NCBI GenBank assembly: GCA_012719335.1
Contig: JAAYAO010000372.1
Span: 1 to 22,701 of the forward strand
Length of the DNA: 22,701 nucleotides
Direction: 5' to 3'
DNA from: Propionibacterium sp.
GTDB taxonomy: Bacteria > Actinomycetota > Actinomycetes > Propionibacteriales > Propionibacteriaceae
Each line of letters opens with the position of its first letter. Position 1 is the stretch's first letter. A program made the translations under genes and the position numbers. Below the pieces are notes generated by a model. It was not told the DNA's origin. It saw nothing but the letters and a program-made list of their open reading frames with translations, and did no database searches. Below, piece after piece: positions 1 to 7,536 of this stretch.

Positions 1-121
1 CGCCCTGCCCCAGGCGCACCATCCGCAGTTCGCGGCGCAGCTCCACCGGTTCGTCCGCCGACCCGTCGAGCACCAGCAGCCGCAACGAGTTGGTGCCGCA
101 ATCGATACCCGCCACCCTCAT
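1..121 (-). CDS. ppx: Ppx/GppA family exopolyphosphatase, N-terminus only
   Basis: Only the first 40 codons are in the window; the gene continues past base 1. The protein begins MRVAGIDCGTNSLRLLV, the phosphate-1 motif (DCGTNS) of the ASKHA-fold exopolyphosphatase/guanosine pentaphosphate phosphatase family. Family members hydrolyse terminal phosphate from polyphosphate or convert pppGpp to ppGpp in the cytoplasm. The ATG (119-121) overlaps the TGA of the upstream SDR remnant (118-120) as ATGA, and the GAGG serving as ribosome binding site lies inside that remnant, so translational coupling is likely. The position after eno, ftsB and DUF501 matches the actinobacterial order. Which activity (Ppx or GppA) dominates cannot be told from this fragment. 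Confidence 0.88.
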   Translation of the reverse strand, partial: MRVAGIDCGTNSLRLLVLDGSADEPVELRRELRMVRLGQG

Positions 122-249
122 CGCAGGGCCTCGGCCAGGGCATGTTCGCGGCGCCCGACCAGATGGACGTGGTGGCCGCGCCGGGCGGCCTCCACCGCCA
201 GCGCCCGGCCGATGCCGCTGCCGGCGCCGGTCACCAGTGCCGACGTCAT
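118..249 (-). pseudogene. Truncated short-chain dehydrogenase (SDR) N-terminus, 43 aa
   Basis: This small frame encodes MTSALVTGAGSGIGRALAV and on to ...LVGRREHALAEALR, then stops. It contains the complete first beta-alpha-beta of an SDR Rossmann fold, including the TGxxxGIG dinucleotide-binding loop (TGAGSGIG), but nothing after the second strand and helix. SDRs are normally about 240-300 residues, so roughly 200 residues, including the catalytic YxxxK, are missing. The ATG (247-249) overlaps the DUF501 stop (TGA, 246-248), its own TGA (118-120) overlaps the ppx ATG, and a strong GGAGG precedes its start. It therefore looks translated and coupled on both sides. The most likely origin is a deletion that fused an SDR 5' end to the ppx start. 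A sequencing frameshift is unlikely because ppx begins at once. No enzyme activity is expected. Confidence 0.75.
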
Positions 250-764
250 GAGGTTTCCTCCGTCAGGCAGGGGCGGGCCCAGAACTCGCCGAGTGCCTCG
301 ACCGCCTCGTCCCCGAACGGATTGACCCCGGGGCCGGCGGCCAGGGCGTGCCCGACCAGCACGTGCAGGCACTTGACCCGGGTCGGCATCCCGCCGGCCG
401 AAATACCGTCGATCTCGGCCACCTCACCGATACCGGCCTCGGTGCCGATCCGACTCCGTTCGGCCAGGTACTGCCGGTGCGCTTCGGCATAGCTCTCAGC
501 GAGCTCTGTGTCCTCGGCCAGCCGGGCGGTCATCTCGTTCATCAACCCGCTCGCCTCCAGGGTGGAGGTGGCCGAGGTGGCCCGCGGACAGGTCAGGTAA
601 TAGGTCGTCGGAAAGGGGGTGCCGTCGGGCAGCCGGGGGGTGGTCGCCACCACTCCGGGTTTGCCGCACGGGCACCGCCAGGCAACTCCGGCCACGCCGC
701 GCGGCAACCGACCCAACTGGGCGGTGATGTCTGCCTCATCGGCTTCGGTCATCGGTTCGAGCAT
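246..764 (-). CDS. DUF501 domain-containing protein
   Basis: A 172-residue cytoplasmic protein of the DUF501 family, whose members sit between ftsB and ppx in many actinobacteria and have no established biochemical role. Recognisable features are the N-terminal acidic stretch (MTEADEADI), a C-P-C-G pair followed by a second cysteine (TCPRA) that could bind metal, and the hallmark C-terminal segment KCLHVLVGHALAAGPGVNP with FGDE after it. The start at 764 (MLEPMTEADE) leaves 19 bp after the ftsB stop and avoids the overlap that a longer 204-residue reading (start 860) would create; ATG 750-752 is an alternative without a visible Shine-Dalgarno sequence. The stop overlaps the start of the SDR remnant. 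The family call is strong; function is unknown. Confidence 0.85.
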   Translation of the reverse strand: MLEPMTEADEADITAQLGRLPRGVAGVAWRCPCGKPGVVATTPRLPDGTPFPTTYYLTCPRATSATSTLEASGLMNEMTARLAEDTELAESYAEAHRQYLAERSRIGTEAGIGEVAEIDGISAGGMPTRVKCLHVLVGHALAAGPGVNPFGDEAVEALGEFWARPCLTEETS

Positions 765-783
765 TGGCCCAGTCTCGCAGCTT

Positions 784-1449
784 TCAGGGGGTCGGGTCAC
801 CCTCCGGGTCGGGCCCGATCGTGGTCGGCGCGGACGGTTCGCCGTCCTCCTCGCCCTCACCGGCGGCCTCGGCGGCGGGTTCGGGTTGGTCCACCGCCTG
901 CACCGAACCGAACAGTCGGCCCCACCAGGCGGCCTCCTCGGGTGGTGCGTTCTCGGATTCGTTCAGGGTGCCGGTGCCGCCCAGGGGTTCCCCGTCCGGG
1001 CCGACCACCCGGTAGCCGGTCTCCCCCGGCACCGCCCAACCCAGTCGTTCCCGGGCCTGGGCCTTGACGTACTCGGGGTCGTCCCAGCGGGCGAGTTCGT
1101 CCTCGAGTTCGGCGATCCGTTCCTGTCGTTCCCGGATGTCGGCCTTGGTCGCGGCGATCTCGGATTGCTGGTCCAGCCACACCCGCAGGCTGGTCGCATA
1201 CGACAGCACCAGGATCGCCACCACCACGATCATCGCGACGGCGCGGCGGGTGATGCCGAGCCCGGCCCGGTGCAGGCTCGGTGGCGGGGCGGCCGGCGGT
1301 GCGGGGGTGGTGGTGCCACGCCGTTGGGGTGCGGTGGCCCCGGCCTTGGCGGTGCCGGCCCGGCTGCGGGCACGCGAAACGGTCCGGGCCCGCGGGGTGT
1401 CGCGGCCCGGACCGTTTCGAGTGGGCCCCCGGCGCGTGTCACGCGCCAC
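784..1449 (-). CDS. ftsB: FtsB/DivIC septum formation initiator
   Basis: A 221-residue bitopic division protein. Residues 1-68 are a cytoplasmic Arg/Pro/Ala-rich tail, 69-87 a single membrane segment (VAMIVVVAILVLSY), 92-122 a heptad coiled coil (ERQERIAELEDELARW), and 124-150 the DivIC motif (DDPEYVKAQARERLGWAVPG). An acidic, Pro-rich extracytoplasmic tail follows. FtsB/DivIC forms the FtsQLB complex that activates septal peptidoglycan synthesis by FtsWI. The start is GTG (1447-1449) with GGAG six bases upstream; the next in-frame start lies inside the membrane segment. The Arg-rich N-terminal tail, longer than in E. coli FtsB, is usual for actinobacteria. The region coding for residues 11-25 holds a perfect 16-bp inverted repeat, listed separately. 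It lies downstream of eno and upstream of DUF501. Confidence 0.9.
   Translation of the reverse strand: MARDTRRGPTRNGPGRDTPRARTVSRARSRAGTAKAGATAPQRRGTTTPAPPAAPPPSLHRAGLGITRRAVAMIVVVAILVLSYATSLRVWLDQQSEIAATKADIRERQERIAELEDELARWDDPEYVKAQARERLGWAVPGETGYRVVGPDGEPLGGTGTLNESENAPPEEAAWWGRLFGSVQAVDQPEPAAEAAGEGEEDGEPSAPTTIGPDPEGDPTP
1375..1419 (-). repeat. Perfect 16-bp inverted repeat inside ftsB
   Basis: On the minus strand CGAAACGGTCCGGGCC (1419-1404) is followed by a 13-nt loop (1403-1391) and by its exact reverse complement GGCCCGGACCGTTTCG (1390-1375). The loop ends can add about three more pairs (GCG/CGC). It lies 31-75 nt inside ftsB and starts 77 nt past the eno stop. No T-run follows, so it is not a classical intrinsic terminator. 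It could slow transcription or translation into ftsB, stabilise the 3' end of eno mRNA, or bind a protein. The inverted repeat is directly visible; any role is inference. Confidence 0.85.
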
Positions 1450-1472
1450 GGGTCACTCCGGTTTCACCAGTC

Positions 1473-1490
1473 ACGTACTCCAGGGTACGT
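1473..1490 (-). other. Short inverted repeat in the eno-ftsB gap
   Basis: Arms ACGTAC (1473-1478) and GTACGT (1485-1490) with a six-base spacer lie five bases beyond the eno stop and before the ftsB ribosome binding site. The stem is short and has no T-run. It may be a minor hairpin or operator. With the larger repeat at 1375-1419 it gives two consecutive stem-loops between the eno coding end and the bulk of ftsB. Confidence 0.35.
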
Positions 1491-1495
1491 CGGCA

Positions 1496-2824
<1,329 letters not shown>

Positions 2825-2832
<8 letters not shown>

Positions 2833-3502
2833 ACGCCGCCCCTCGGCGGGCCGCGTCGGGCCCCTCGCCTTCGGCGGCGCGCACCCGGGATTCCAACCCG
2901 CGCAGGGCGTCGCGCAGGGCCTGTTCCGGGTCCACCCCGCTGTGCTGGGCGCGGGCGACCAGGTCGAGCACCTCGCGTCCGAAATCGTCGGCGGTCACCG
3001 GTTCGGTGGCCAGCGGCACCTCGACCCGGTGGGCGCGTGCCCGGGACACGACCTTGGTGGCCCGGGCCATCGCCGACATCCGGTGGGCGATGCCGTCCAA
3101 GGCGGAGGTGCGAGCCTTCTCGGCGCGTTTGCGCTCCTCCCAGGACCCCATCAGGTCATCGGGGGTGTCATCGGCGGCGAACACCCAGGGGTGCCGGCGA
3201 ATCAGCTTGTCGGCGATCCCGGCGGCCACGTCATCGAGGTCGAAGGTGTCGGTTTCGGCGGCGATGGTGGCGTGAAAGAACACCTGCAACAGCAGGTCGC
3301 CGAGTTCCTCGCGCAGATCGGCGGGGTCGCCGTCCTCGATCGCGTCGACGACCTCGCAGGCCTCCTCGATCAGGTAGGGCACCAGTGAGCGGTGGGTCTG
3401 TTCGGCATCCCAGGGACATTCGGCGCGCAGCCGGGTCATCACGTGCGCGAAGCGGCGCACCTCGGGCAGCTCGGGGGTGGGCTGCTGCCCCGGGTCGGTC
3501 AC
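2825..3502 (-). CDS. mazG: MazG family nucleoside triphosphate pyrophosphohydrolase
   Basis: A 225-residue all-alpha NTP pyrophosphatase. The MazG metal site is clear: CPWDAEQTHRSL, then EEACEVVDAIEDGD and REELGDLLLQVFFH (the EExxE and ExxD elements), followed by the second conserved stretch DKLIRRHPWVF. MazG hydrolyses non-canonical and excess NTPs to NMP plus pyrophosphate and in mycobacteria helps remove oxidised nucleotides. The length suggests a catalytic N-terminal domain plus a degenerate C-terminal repeat, less than E. coli MazG (about 263 residues) but typical for actinobacteria. The GTG start (3500-3502) overlaps the TGA of the upstream lipoprotein gene (3499-3501) as GTGA, implying translational coupling. 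Its stop overlaps the proposed eno -10. Confidence 0.93.
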
Positions 3503-4017
3503 GGAGCGGCCGGTGGCGCGACCGGGGCCGGTTGGGCGAGCGACCCGCCCGGCTGCACCCCCGGACCCCAGGTGCCGTAGCGCGGGTTCAGCACCACGTC
3601 GGCTTCGTCCACCGCCCGGTTGAACTCCTCCTGGCCCACTTCACCCATCACCAACTGGATGTAGGCGACGTCATCGACGTACTGCCGGGCGGTGGGCCCG
3701 GTGGCCGCGATCTGATCGGCACCCAACTCACGGATCAGCGTATTGACCTCCGTACCGGAGACGTCGATGCCCTTCTCCTCGGCCAGGTCCTCCACGATCA
3801 GGTGCAGGATCCGGAAGGTGCCGTAGGCCTCGGGCGACTCCTGCTGCATCAGGCCGGCGATCTCCTCGTTGAAGGCCTCGTGCTCGGCGCGCAGCTCGCG
3901 GGCGCTGATCTCGTCACCGTTGACCACCGCGTAGTTGTCCGGGGCCTGGGCACAGCCCGTGGCCACCAACGCGACCGCCACGCCACCGACCATCCAACGT
4001 GTAACTCGACCAGCCAT
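3499..4017 (-). CDS. SurA N-terminal domain-like lipoprotein
   Basis: A 172-residue secreted protein. It starts MAGRVTRWMVGGVAVALVAT followed by GC, with the lipobox cysteine at residue 21 (A-T-G-C; the -3 Ala is a relaxed match), so lipid attachment to the membrane exterior is expected. The mature part opens with YAVVNGDEISARELRAE, the pattern of the SurA/PrsA-type foldase N-terminal domain, and continues as helices. No PPIase domain follows, so a holdase-like chaperone role is inferred. The C-terminus is Pro/Ala-rich. The ATG (4015-4017) has a strong AAGGGG ribosome binding site. A much longer reading to 4269 would run antisense into the ATPase gene. It is the first gene of the run toward mazG and takes the place held by a lipoprotein gene in mycobacteria. 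Confidence 0.78.
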   Translation of the reverse strand: MAGRVTRWMVGGVAVALVATGCAQAPDNYAVVNGDEISARELRAEHEAFNEEIAGLMQQESPEAYGTFRILHLIVEDLAEEKGIDVSGTEVNTLIRELGADQIAATGPTARQYVDDVAYIQLVMGEVGQEEFNRAVDEADVVLNPRYGTWGPGVQPGGSLAQPAPVAPPAAP

Positions 4018-4051
4018 CACAGCCCCTTCATCGACAATCCAACGCACCGGC

Positions 4052-4057
4052 ATCCTA
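4052..4057 (-). promoter_or_regulatory. -10 element for the lipoprotein-mazG run
   Basis: TAGGAT on the minus strand (4057-4052) is a good -10 hexamer 34 bp upstream of the lipoprotein ATG. TTGGTT occurs 19 bp further upstream as a possible -35. It lies in the 106-bp divergent region shared with the plus-strand ATPase gene. Confidence 0.5.
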
Positions 4058-4111
4058 CGCCGACCCCGCGGGCCCGAACCAACCCGACCGGCCCACGATT
4101 GCCCCCGGGTC

Positions 4112-4117
4112 GATAAT
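4112..4117 (+). promoter_or_regulatory. -10 element for a leaderless P-type ATPase mRNA
   Basis: GATAAT differs from TATAAT by one base and is separated by exactly six bases from the ATG at 4124. The expected transcription start is therefore the A of the start codon. No Shine-Dalgarno sequence is present, which supports a leaderless transcript. No clear -35 is visible. Confidence 0.55.
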
Positions 4118-4123
4118 GGGCCC

Positions 4124-6910
4124 ATGGCGAACGCACCGGTGGCAGATCCCCACAACCTCACCGTGGAAGAGGTCGCCGCCGACCTCGGCGTCGATCCCGA
4201 ACGTGGACTCGACACCGCCGAGGCCGAGCGACGGCTGCTCGCCGACGGGCCGAACGAGTTGCGCTCCACTCCCCCGGTGCCGGCCTGGCGCCGGTTCCTG
4301 GCCCAGTTCCAGGACGCGCTGATCTACCTGCTGCTCGCCGCCGTGGTGATTTCGGTGGTGGCCTGGGTGATCGAGGGCGCGCACGGGGTTCCGGTGGACG
4401 CCATCGTGATCGCGTTGATCGTGCTGGCCAATGCGGTGCTGGGGTTCGTGCAGGAGAATCGGGCGGCCGATGCGGTCGCCGCGTTGCGCGGGATGACCGA
4501 GGTCACCACCACCGTGCTGCGGGACGGGAAACAGCACCGGGTGCCGTCCCACGACCTGGTGCGTGGTGATGTGGTGATCCTCGCCGAGGGTGATGCGGTC
4601 GGCGCCGATGCCCGGTTGTTCGAGGCCGGCGCGCTGCGGGTCGCCGAGGCCTCGTTGACCGGCGAATCGGAGGCGGTGCACAAGCATCCCGAGCAATTGT
4701 CCGGCACGGTGGCGCTCGGCGACCGGGTGAACATGGTGTTCAAGGGCACCGCGGTGGCCCAGGGGGTGGGCCGCGCGATCGTCACCCACACCGGCATGCA
4801 CAGCCAAATGGGGCAGATCGCCACGATGCTGGACAGCACCGAATCCGACCCCACCCCGCTGACCAAGGAGGTCAACAGCCTCGGCCGCACCCTGGGCATC
4901 GCGGTGATCGCGATCGCCTTCGTGGTGATGGCCACGATCTTCCTGACCTCCGACATCCGCACCGCCTCCGATGCGGTGGTGGTGCTGCTGTTGGGTGTGT
5001 CGCTGGCGGTGGCCGCGGTGCCCGAGGGACTGCCGGCGATTCTGTCGGTGGTGTTGGCCGTCGGGGTGCAGCGGATGGCCAAGCACAATGCGATCGTCAA
5101 GGATCTGTCCTCGGTCGAAACCCTCGGCTCGGCCTCGGTGATCTGCTCGGACAAGACCGGCACCCTGACCAAGTCGGAGATGACGGTGCAACGGATCTGC
5201 ACCCCGTCCGGCATGGTGCAGTTGTCCGGTATCGGGTACTCCCCCGAGGGTGGTCGGGCGACCGACGCCCGGGGCGGTGAGGTCACCGGGGATCTGTTGA
5301 CCGAGGCCCAACTGGTGTTGGCCTACGGGTCGCTGGCCAACGACGCCCAACTCGACCGGCAGGACGGCCAATGGCAGATCCAGGGTGACCCGACCGAGGC
5401 CGCCTTCCTGGTCGCGGCGCAGAAACTGGTCGGCTCCACCGCCATCGTGGACGGCTACACCCGGCTGGGACAGGTGCCGTTCACCTCCGAGCGCAAGAAG
5501 ATGTCGGTGCTGGACCGGTCGGCCAAGGGCGCCCGGGTGCTCAGCAAGGGCGCCCCCGACGTGTTGCTGGCCAACTGCACGCAGTACCGGGTCGGGGACG
5601 ATGTGCACGATCTGGACGAACAGATGCGAGCGACGATCCTGGGCAAGGTCGAGGAGCTGTCCGCCCAGGCCTACCGCACCCTGGGGGTGGCCTACCGGAT
5701 CGCCGAGGAGGCGGACCGGGCCCTGGACGACAGCATCGAGCACGACCTGGTGTGGGTGGGCATGGTCGGCATCATCGACCCGCCGCGCAGCGAGGCCGGG
5801 GCCGCCATCACCGAAGCGCACCGCGCCGGTATCCGGGTGATGATGATCACCGGTGACCACCCGGTGACCGCGGCGAAGATCGCCACCGATCTGGGCATCG
5901 TCCGGCAGGGGGCCCGGGCCCGCACCGGTCTCGAACTGGACGAGATGGACGATGTTGAGCTGACCGAAACGGTGCGCCGCACCTCGGTGTACGCCCGGGT
6001 GGCGCCGCAGAACAAGTTGCAGATCGTCGACGCCCTGCAGGCCGACGGCAACGTGGTCGCGATGACCGGCGACGGGGTGAACGACGCCCCGGCACTGAAG
6101 ACCGCCGACATCGGCGTCGCGATGGGGGTGACCGGCACCGAGGTCACCAAGGAAGCCGGCAACATGATCCTGGCCGACGACAACTTCGCCACCATCGTCA
6201 CCGCGGTGCGTCAGGGCCGGATGATCTTCGACAACATCCGCAAGTTCCTGCGCTACCTGCTGTCGTCCAACATGGGCGAAGTGATGGCGGTGCTCTTCGG
6301 CGTCGTACTCGCCGGGGTGCTGGGCCTGACCGAGCACGCCGAGGGCGCGGTGGTCGTCCCGCTGTTGGCCACCCAGATCCTGTGGATCAACCTGGTCACC
6401 GACTCCGGCCCGGCGCTGGCGATGGGCATCGACCCGCCGGTGGACGATGTGATGAGCCGCAAACCCCGACGGATCACCGACCGGGTGGTGTCGGGCCGGA
6501 TGTGGTTGCACGTCCTGTTCCTCGGCCTGGTGATGGCGGTGCTGATGCTGGCCACGATGGACCTGTTCCTGGAGGGTGGCCTGATCACCTACGGCCACGA
6601 GGATCTCGAAACCGCCCGCACCGCCGCCTTCACGGTGATGGTGCTGATGCAACTGTTCAACGCCTTCAACGCCCGCTCGCCCCGGCATTCGGCGTTCAGC
6701 CACATGTTCTCCAACAAGTGGCTGTGGGCCGCGGTACTGCTGGCCGTCGTCCTGCAGGTGGCCGTCGTGCACGTGCCCTTCCTGCAGACCGCCTTCGGCA
6801 CCACCGGCCTGACCTGGCAGCAGTGGTTGATCTGCTTCGGTATCGCCTCGATCGTGTTGTGGGTCGAGGAAGTGCGCAAGGCGATCCAACGTCTGATCGG
6901 GGAGCGGTGA
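4124..6910 (+). CDS. P-type (type II) cation-transporting ATPase, probably Ca2+
   Basis: A 928-residue membrane pump. In order: a cation-ATPase N-terminal domain (about 7-75), the actuator with TGES (179-182), M4 with [10 protein letters not shown], phosphorylation site DKTGTLT (Asp343), nucleotide-binding KGAP (Lys475), TGDH and the hinge TGDGVNDAP (648-656), then M5-M10. Metal-site residues resemble SERCA: PEGL in M4, SSNMGEV in M5 and NLVTD in M6. In M8 the usual SERCA Glu aligns with Gln (QLFNAFNA), as in some PMR1/PMCA-like pumps, so stoichiometry may differ. Ca2+ (or Mn2+) export driven by ATP is the likely role; the ion is inferred. The start is the ATG at 4124, which appears leaderless. 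The gene ends four bases before the NIPSNAP-like gene, and the pair splits the usual mfd-to-mazG order. Confidence 0.93.
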   Translation: MANAPVADPHNLTVEEVAADLGVDPERGLDTAEAERRLLADGPNELRSTPPVPAWRRFLAQFQDALIYLLLAAVVISVVAWVIEGAHGVPVDAIVIALIVLANAVLGFVQENRAADAVAALRGMTEVTTTVLRDGKQHRVPSHDLVRGDVVILAEGDAVGADARLFEAGALRVAEASLTGESEAVHKHPEQLSGTVALGDRVNMVFKGTAVAQGVGRAIVTHTGMHSQMGQIATMLDSTESDPTPLTKEVNSLGRTLGIAVIAIAFVVMATIFLTSDIRTASDAVVVLLLGVSLAVAAVPEGLPAILSVVLAVGVQRMAKHNAIVKDLSSVETLGSASVICSDKTGTLTKSEMTVQRICTPSGMVQLSGIGYSPEGGRATDARGGEVTGDLLTEAQLVLAYGSLANDAQLDRQDGQWQIQGDPTEAAFLVAAQKLVGSTAIVDGYTRLGQVPFTSERKKMSVLDRSAKGARVLSKGAPDVLLANCTQYRVGDDVHDLDEQMRATILGKVEELSAQAYRTLGVAYRIAEEADRALDDSIEHDLVWVGMVGIIDPPRSEAGAAITEAHRAGIRVMMITGDHPVTAAKIATDLGIVRQGARARTGLELDEMDDVELTETVRRTSVYARVAPQNKLQIVDALQADGNVVAMTGDGVNDAPALKTADIGVAMGVTGTEVTKEAGNMILADDNFATIVTAVRQGRMIFDNIRKFLRYLLSSNMGEVMAVLFGVVLAGVLGLTEHAEGAVVVPLLATQILWINLVTDSGPALAMGIDPPVDDVMSRKPRRITDRVVSGRMWLHVLFLGLVMAVLMLATMDLFLEGGLITYGHEDLETARTAAFTVMVLMQLFNAFNARSPRHSAFSHMFSNKWLWAAVLLAVVLQVAVVHVPFLQTAFGTTGLTWQQWLICFGIASIVLWVEEVRKAIQRLIGER

Positions 6911-6914
6911 ACCG

Positions 6915-7535
6915 ATGACCACCACCTTTCTGCACCGGTTCACGGTCAAACCGAAACATCTGGACGACTACCTGCCGATCTGGCACGAGCAACGCCGGCT
7001 GCGGGCCGCGCACGGCTTCGTCACGCACCGGGCGTTCGTCGAAACCGACGCCGAACCCAAGGTGACCTGGCTGTACTCCCACCCCGACCCCGAGGCCGGG
7101 TTGCGGAGCCTGGCCGAGGACGCGGCGACCGACCGGCTGGCCGACCGGGCCGCCCCGCACGTCTTTCGCAACCTCAAGATCCGCCCGGTACGCGTACACC
7201 GGATGACCGGGGCCACCGCGGAGTCCGTCGCGGGCCGCATTGCCATCATGCGCCGCTACGCCATCGTCGGGGCCTGGCCGGAGTTCCTCGAGATCTGGAA
7301 ACGGATCGTCCCGGTGCGGGAGAAGTACGGCTTCCGCTGCCTGTTCGCGGTGGCGGACGAACCCGAGGACATGTTCACCTGGGCCTTCGACTTCGCCGGA
7401 CGGTGGCAGGACTTCCCCGCAGCACAACGCGGCTACTACCGCGACCCGGCCCGGGTCGAACTGCGCGGGGTGTTCGACTACATGGCCGATTACTCGATCC
7501 ACCCGGCCGAGCAGATCCTGATCCCGACGGAGTGA
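6915..7535 (+). CDS. NIPSNAP-like protein with two dimeric alpha/beta-barrel repeats
   Basis: A 206-residue soluble protein without a signal peptide. It consists of two similar halves of about 100 residues: FLHRFTVKPKHLDDYLPIW followed by HGFVTHRAFVE and VTWLYSHPD in the first, and RRYAIVGAWPEFLEIWKRI followed by YGFRCLFAVAD and FTWAFDFAG in the second. This beta-alpha-beta pattern with a [YF]L-x-IW element matches NIPSNAP-type ferredoxin-like domains; the pair would form one barrel. The catalytic role of bacterial members is largely unknown. The ATG is four bases after the ATPase stop with GGGGAG inside the end of that gene, so the two are cotranscribed and possibly coupled. The stop is one base from the convergent mfd stop. 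Family placement is moderately sure; function is unknown. Confidence 0.72.
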   Translation: MTTTFLHRFTVKPKHLDDYLPIWHEQRRLRAAHGFVTHRAFVETDAEPKVTWLYSHPDPEAGLRSLAEDAATDRLADRAAPHVFRNLKIRPVRVHRMTGATAESVAGRIAIMRRYAIVGAWPEFLEIWKRIVPVREKYGFRCLFAVADEPEDMFTWAFDFAGRWQDFPAAQRGYYRDPARVELRGVFDYMADYSIHPAEQILIPTE

Positions 7536-7536
7536 T

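Noticed and set aside
4055..6949. A long minus-strand frame opposite the P-type ATPase
   Set aside because: His/Gly/Gln-rich composition typical of an antisense shadow; the opposite strand has all P-type ATPase motifs.
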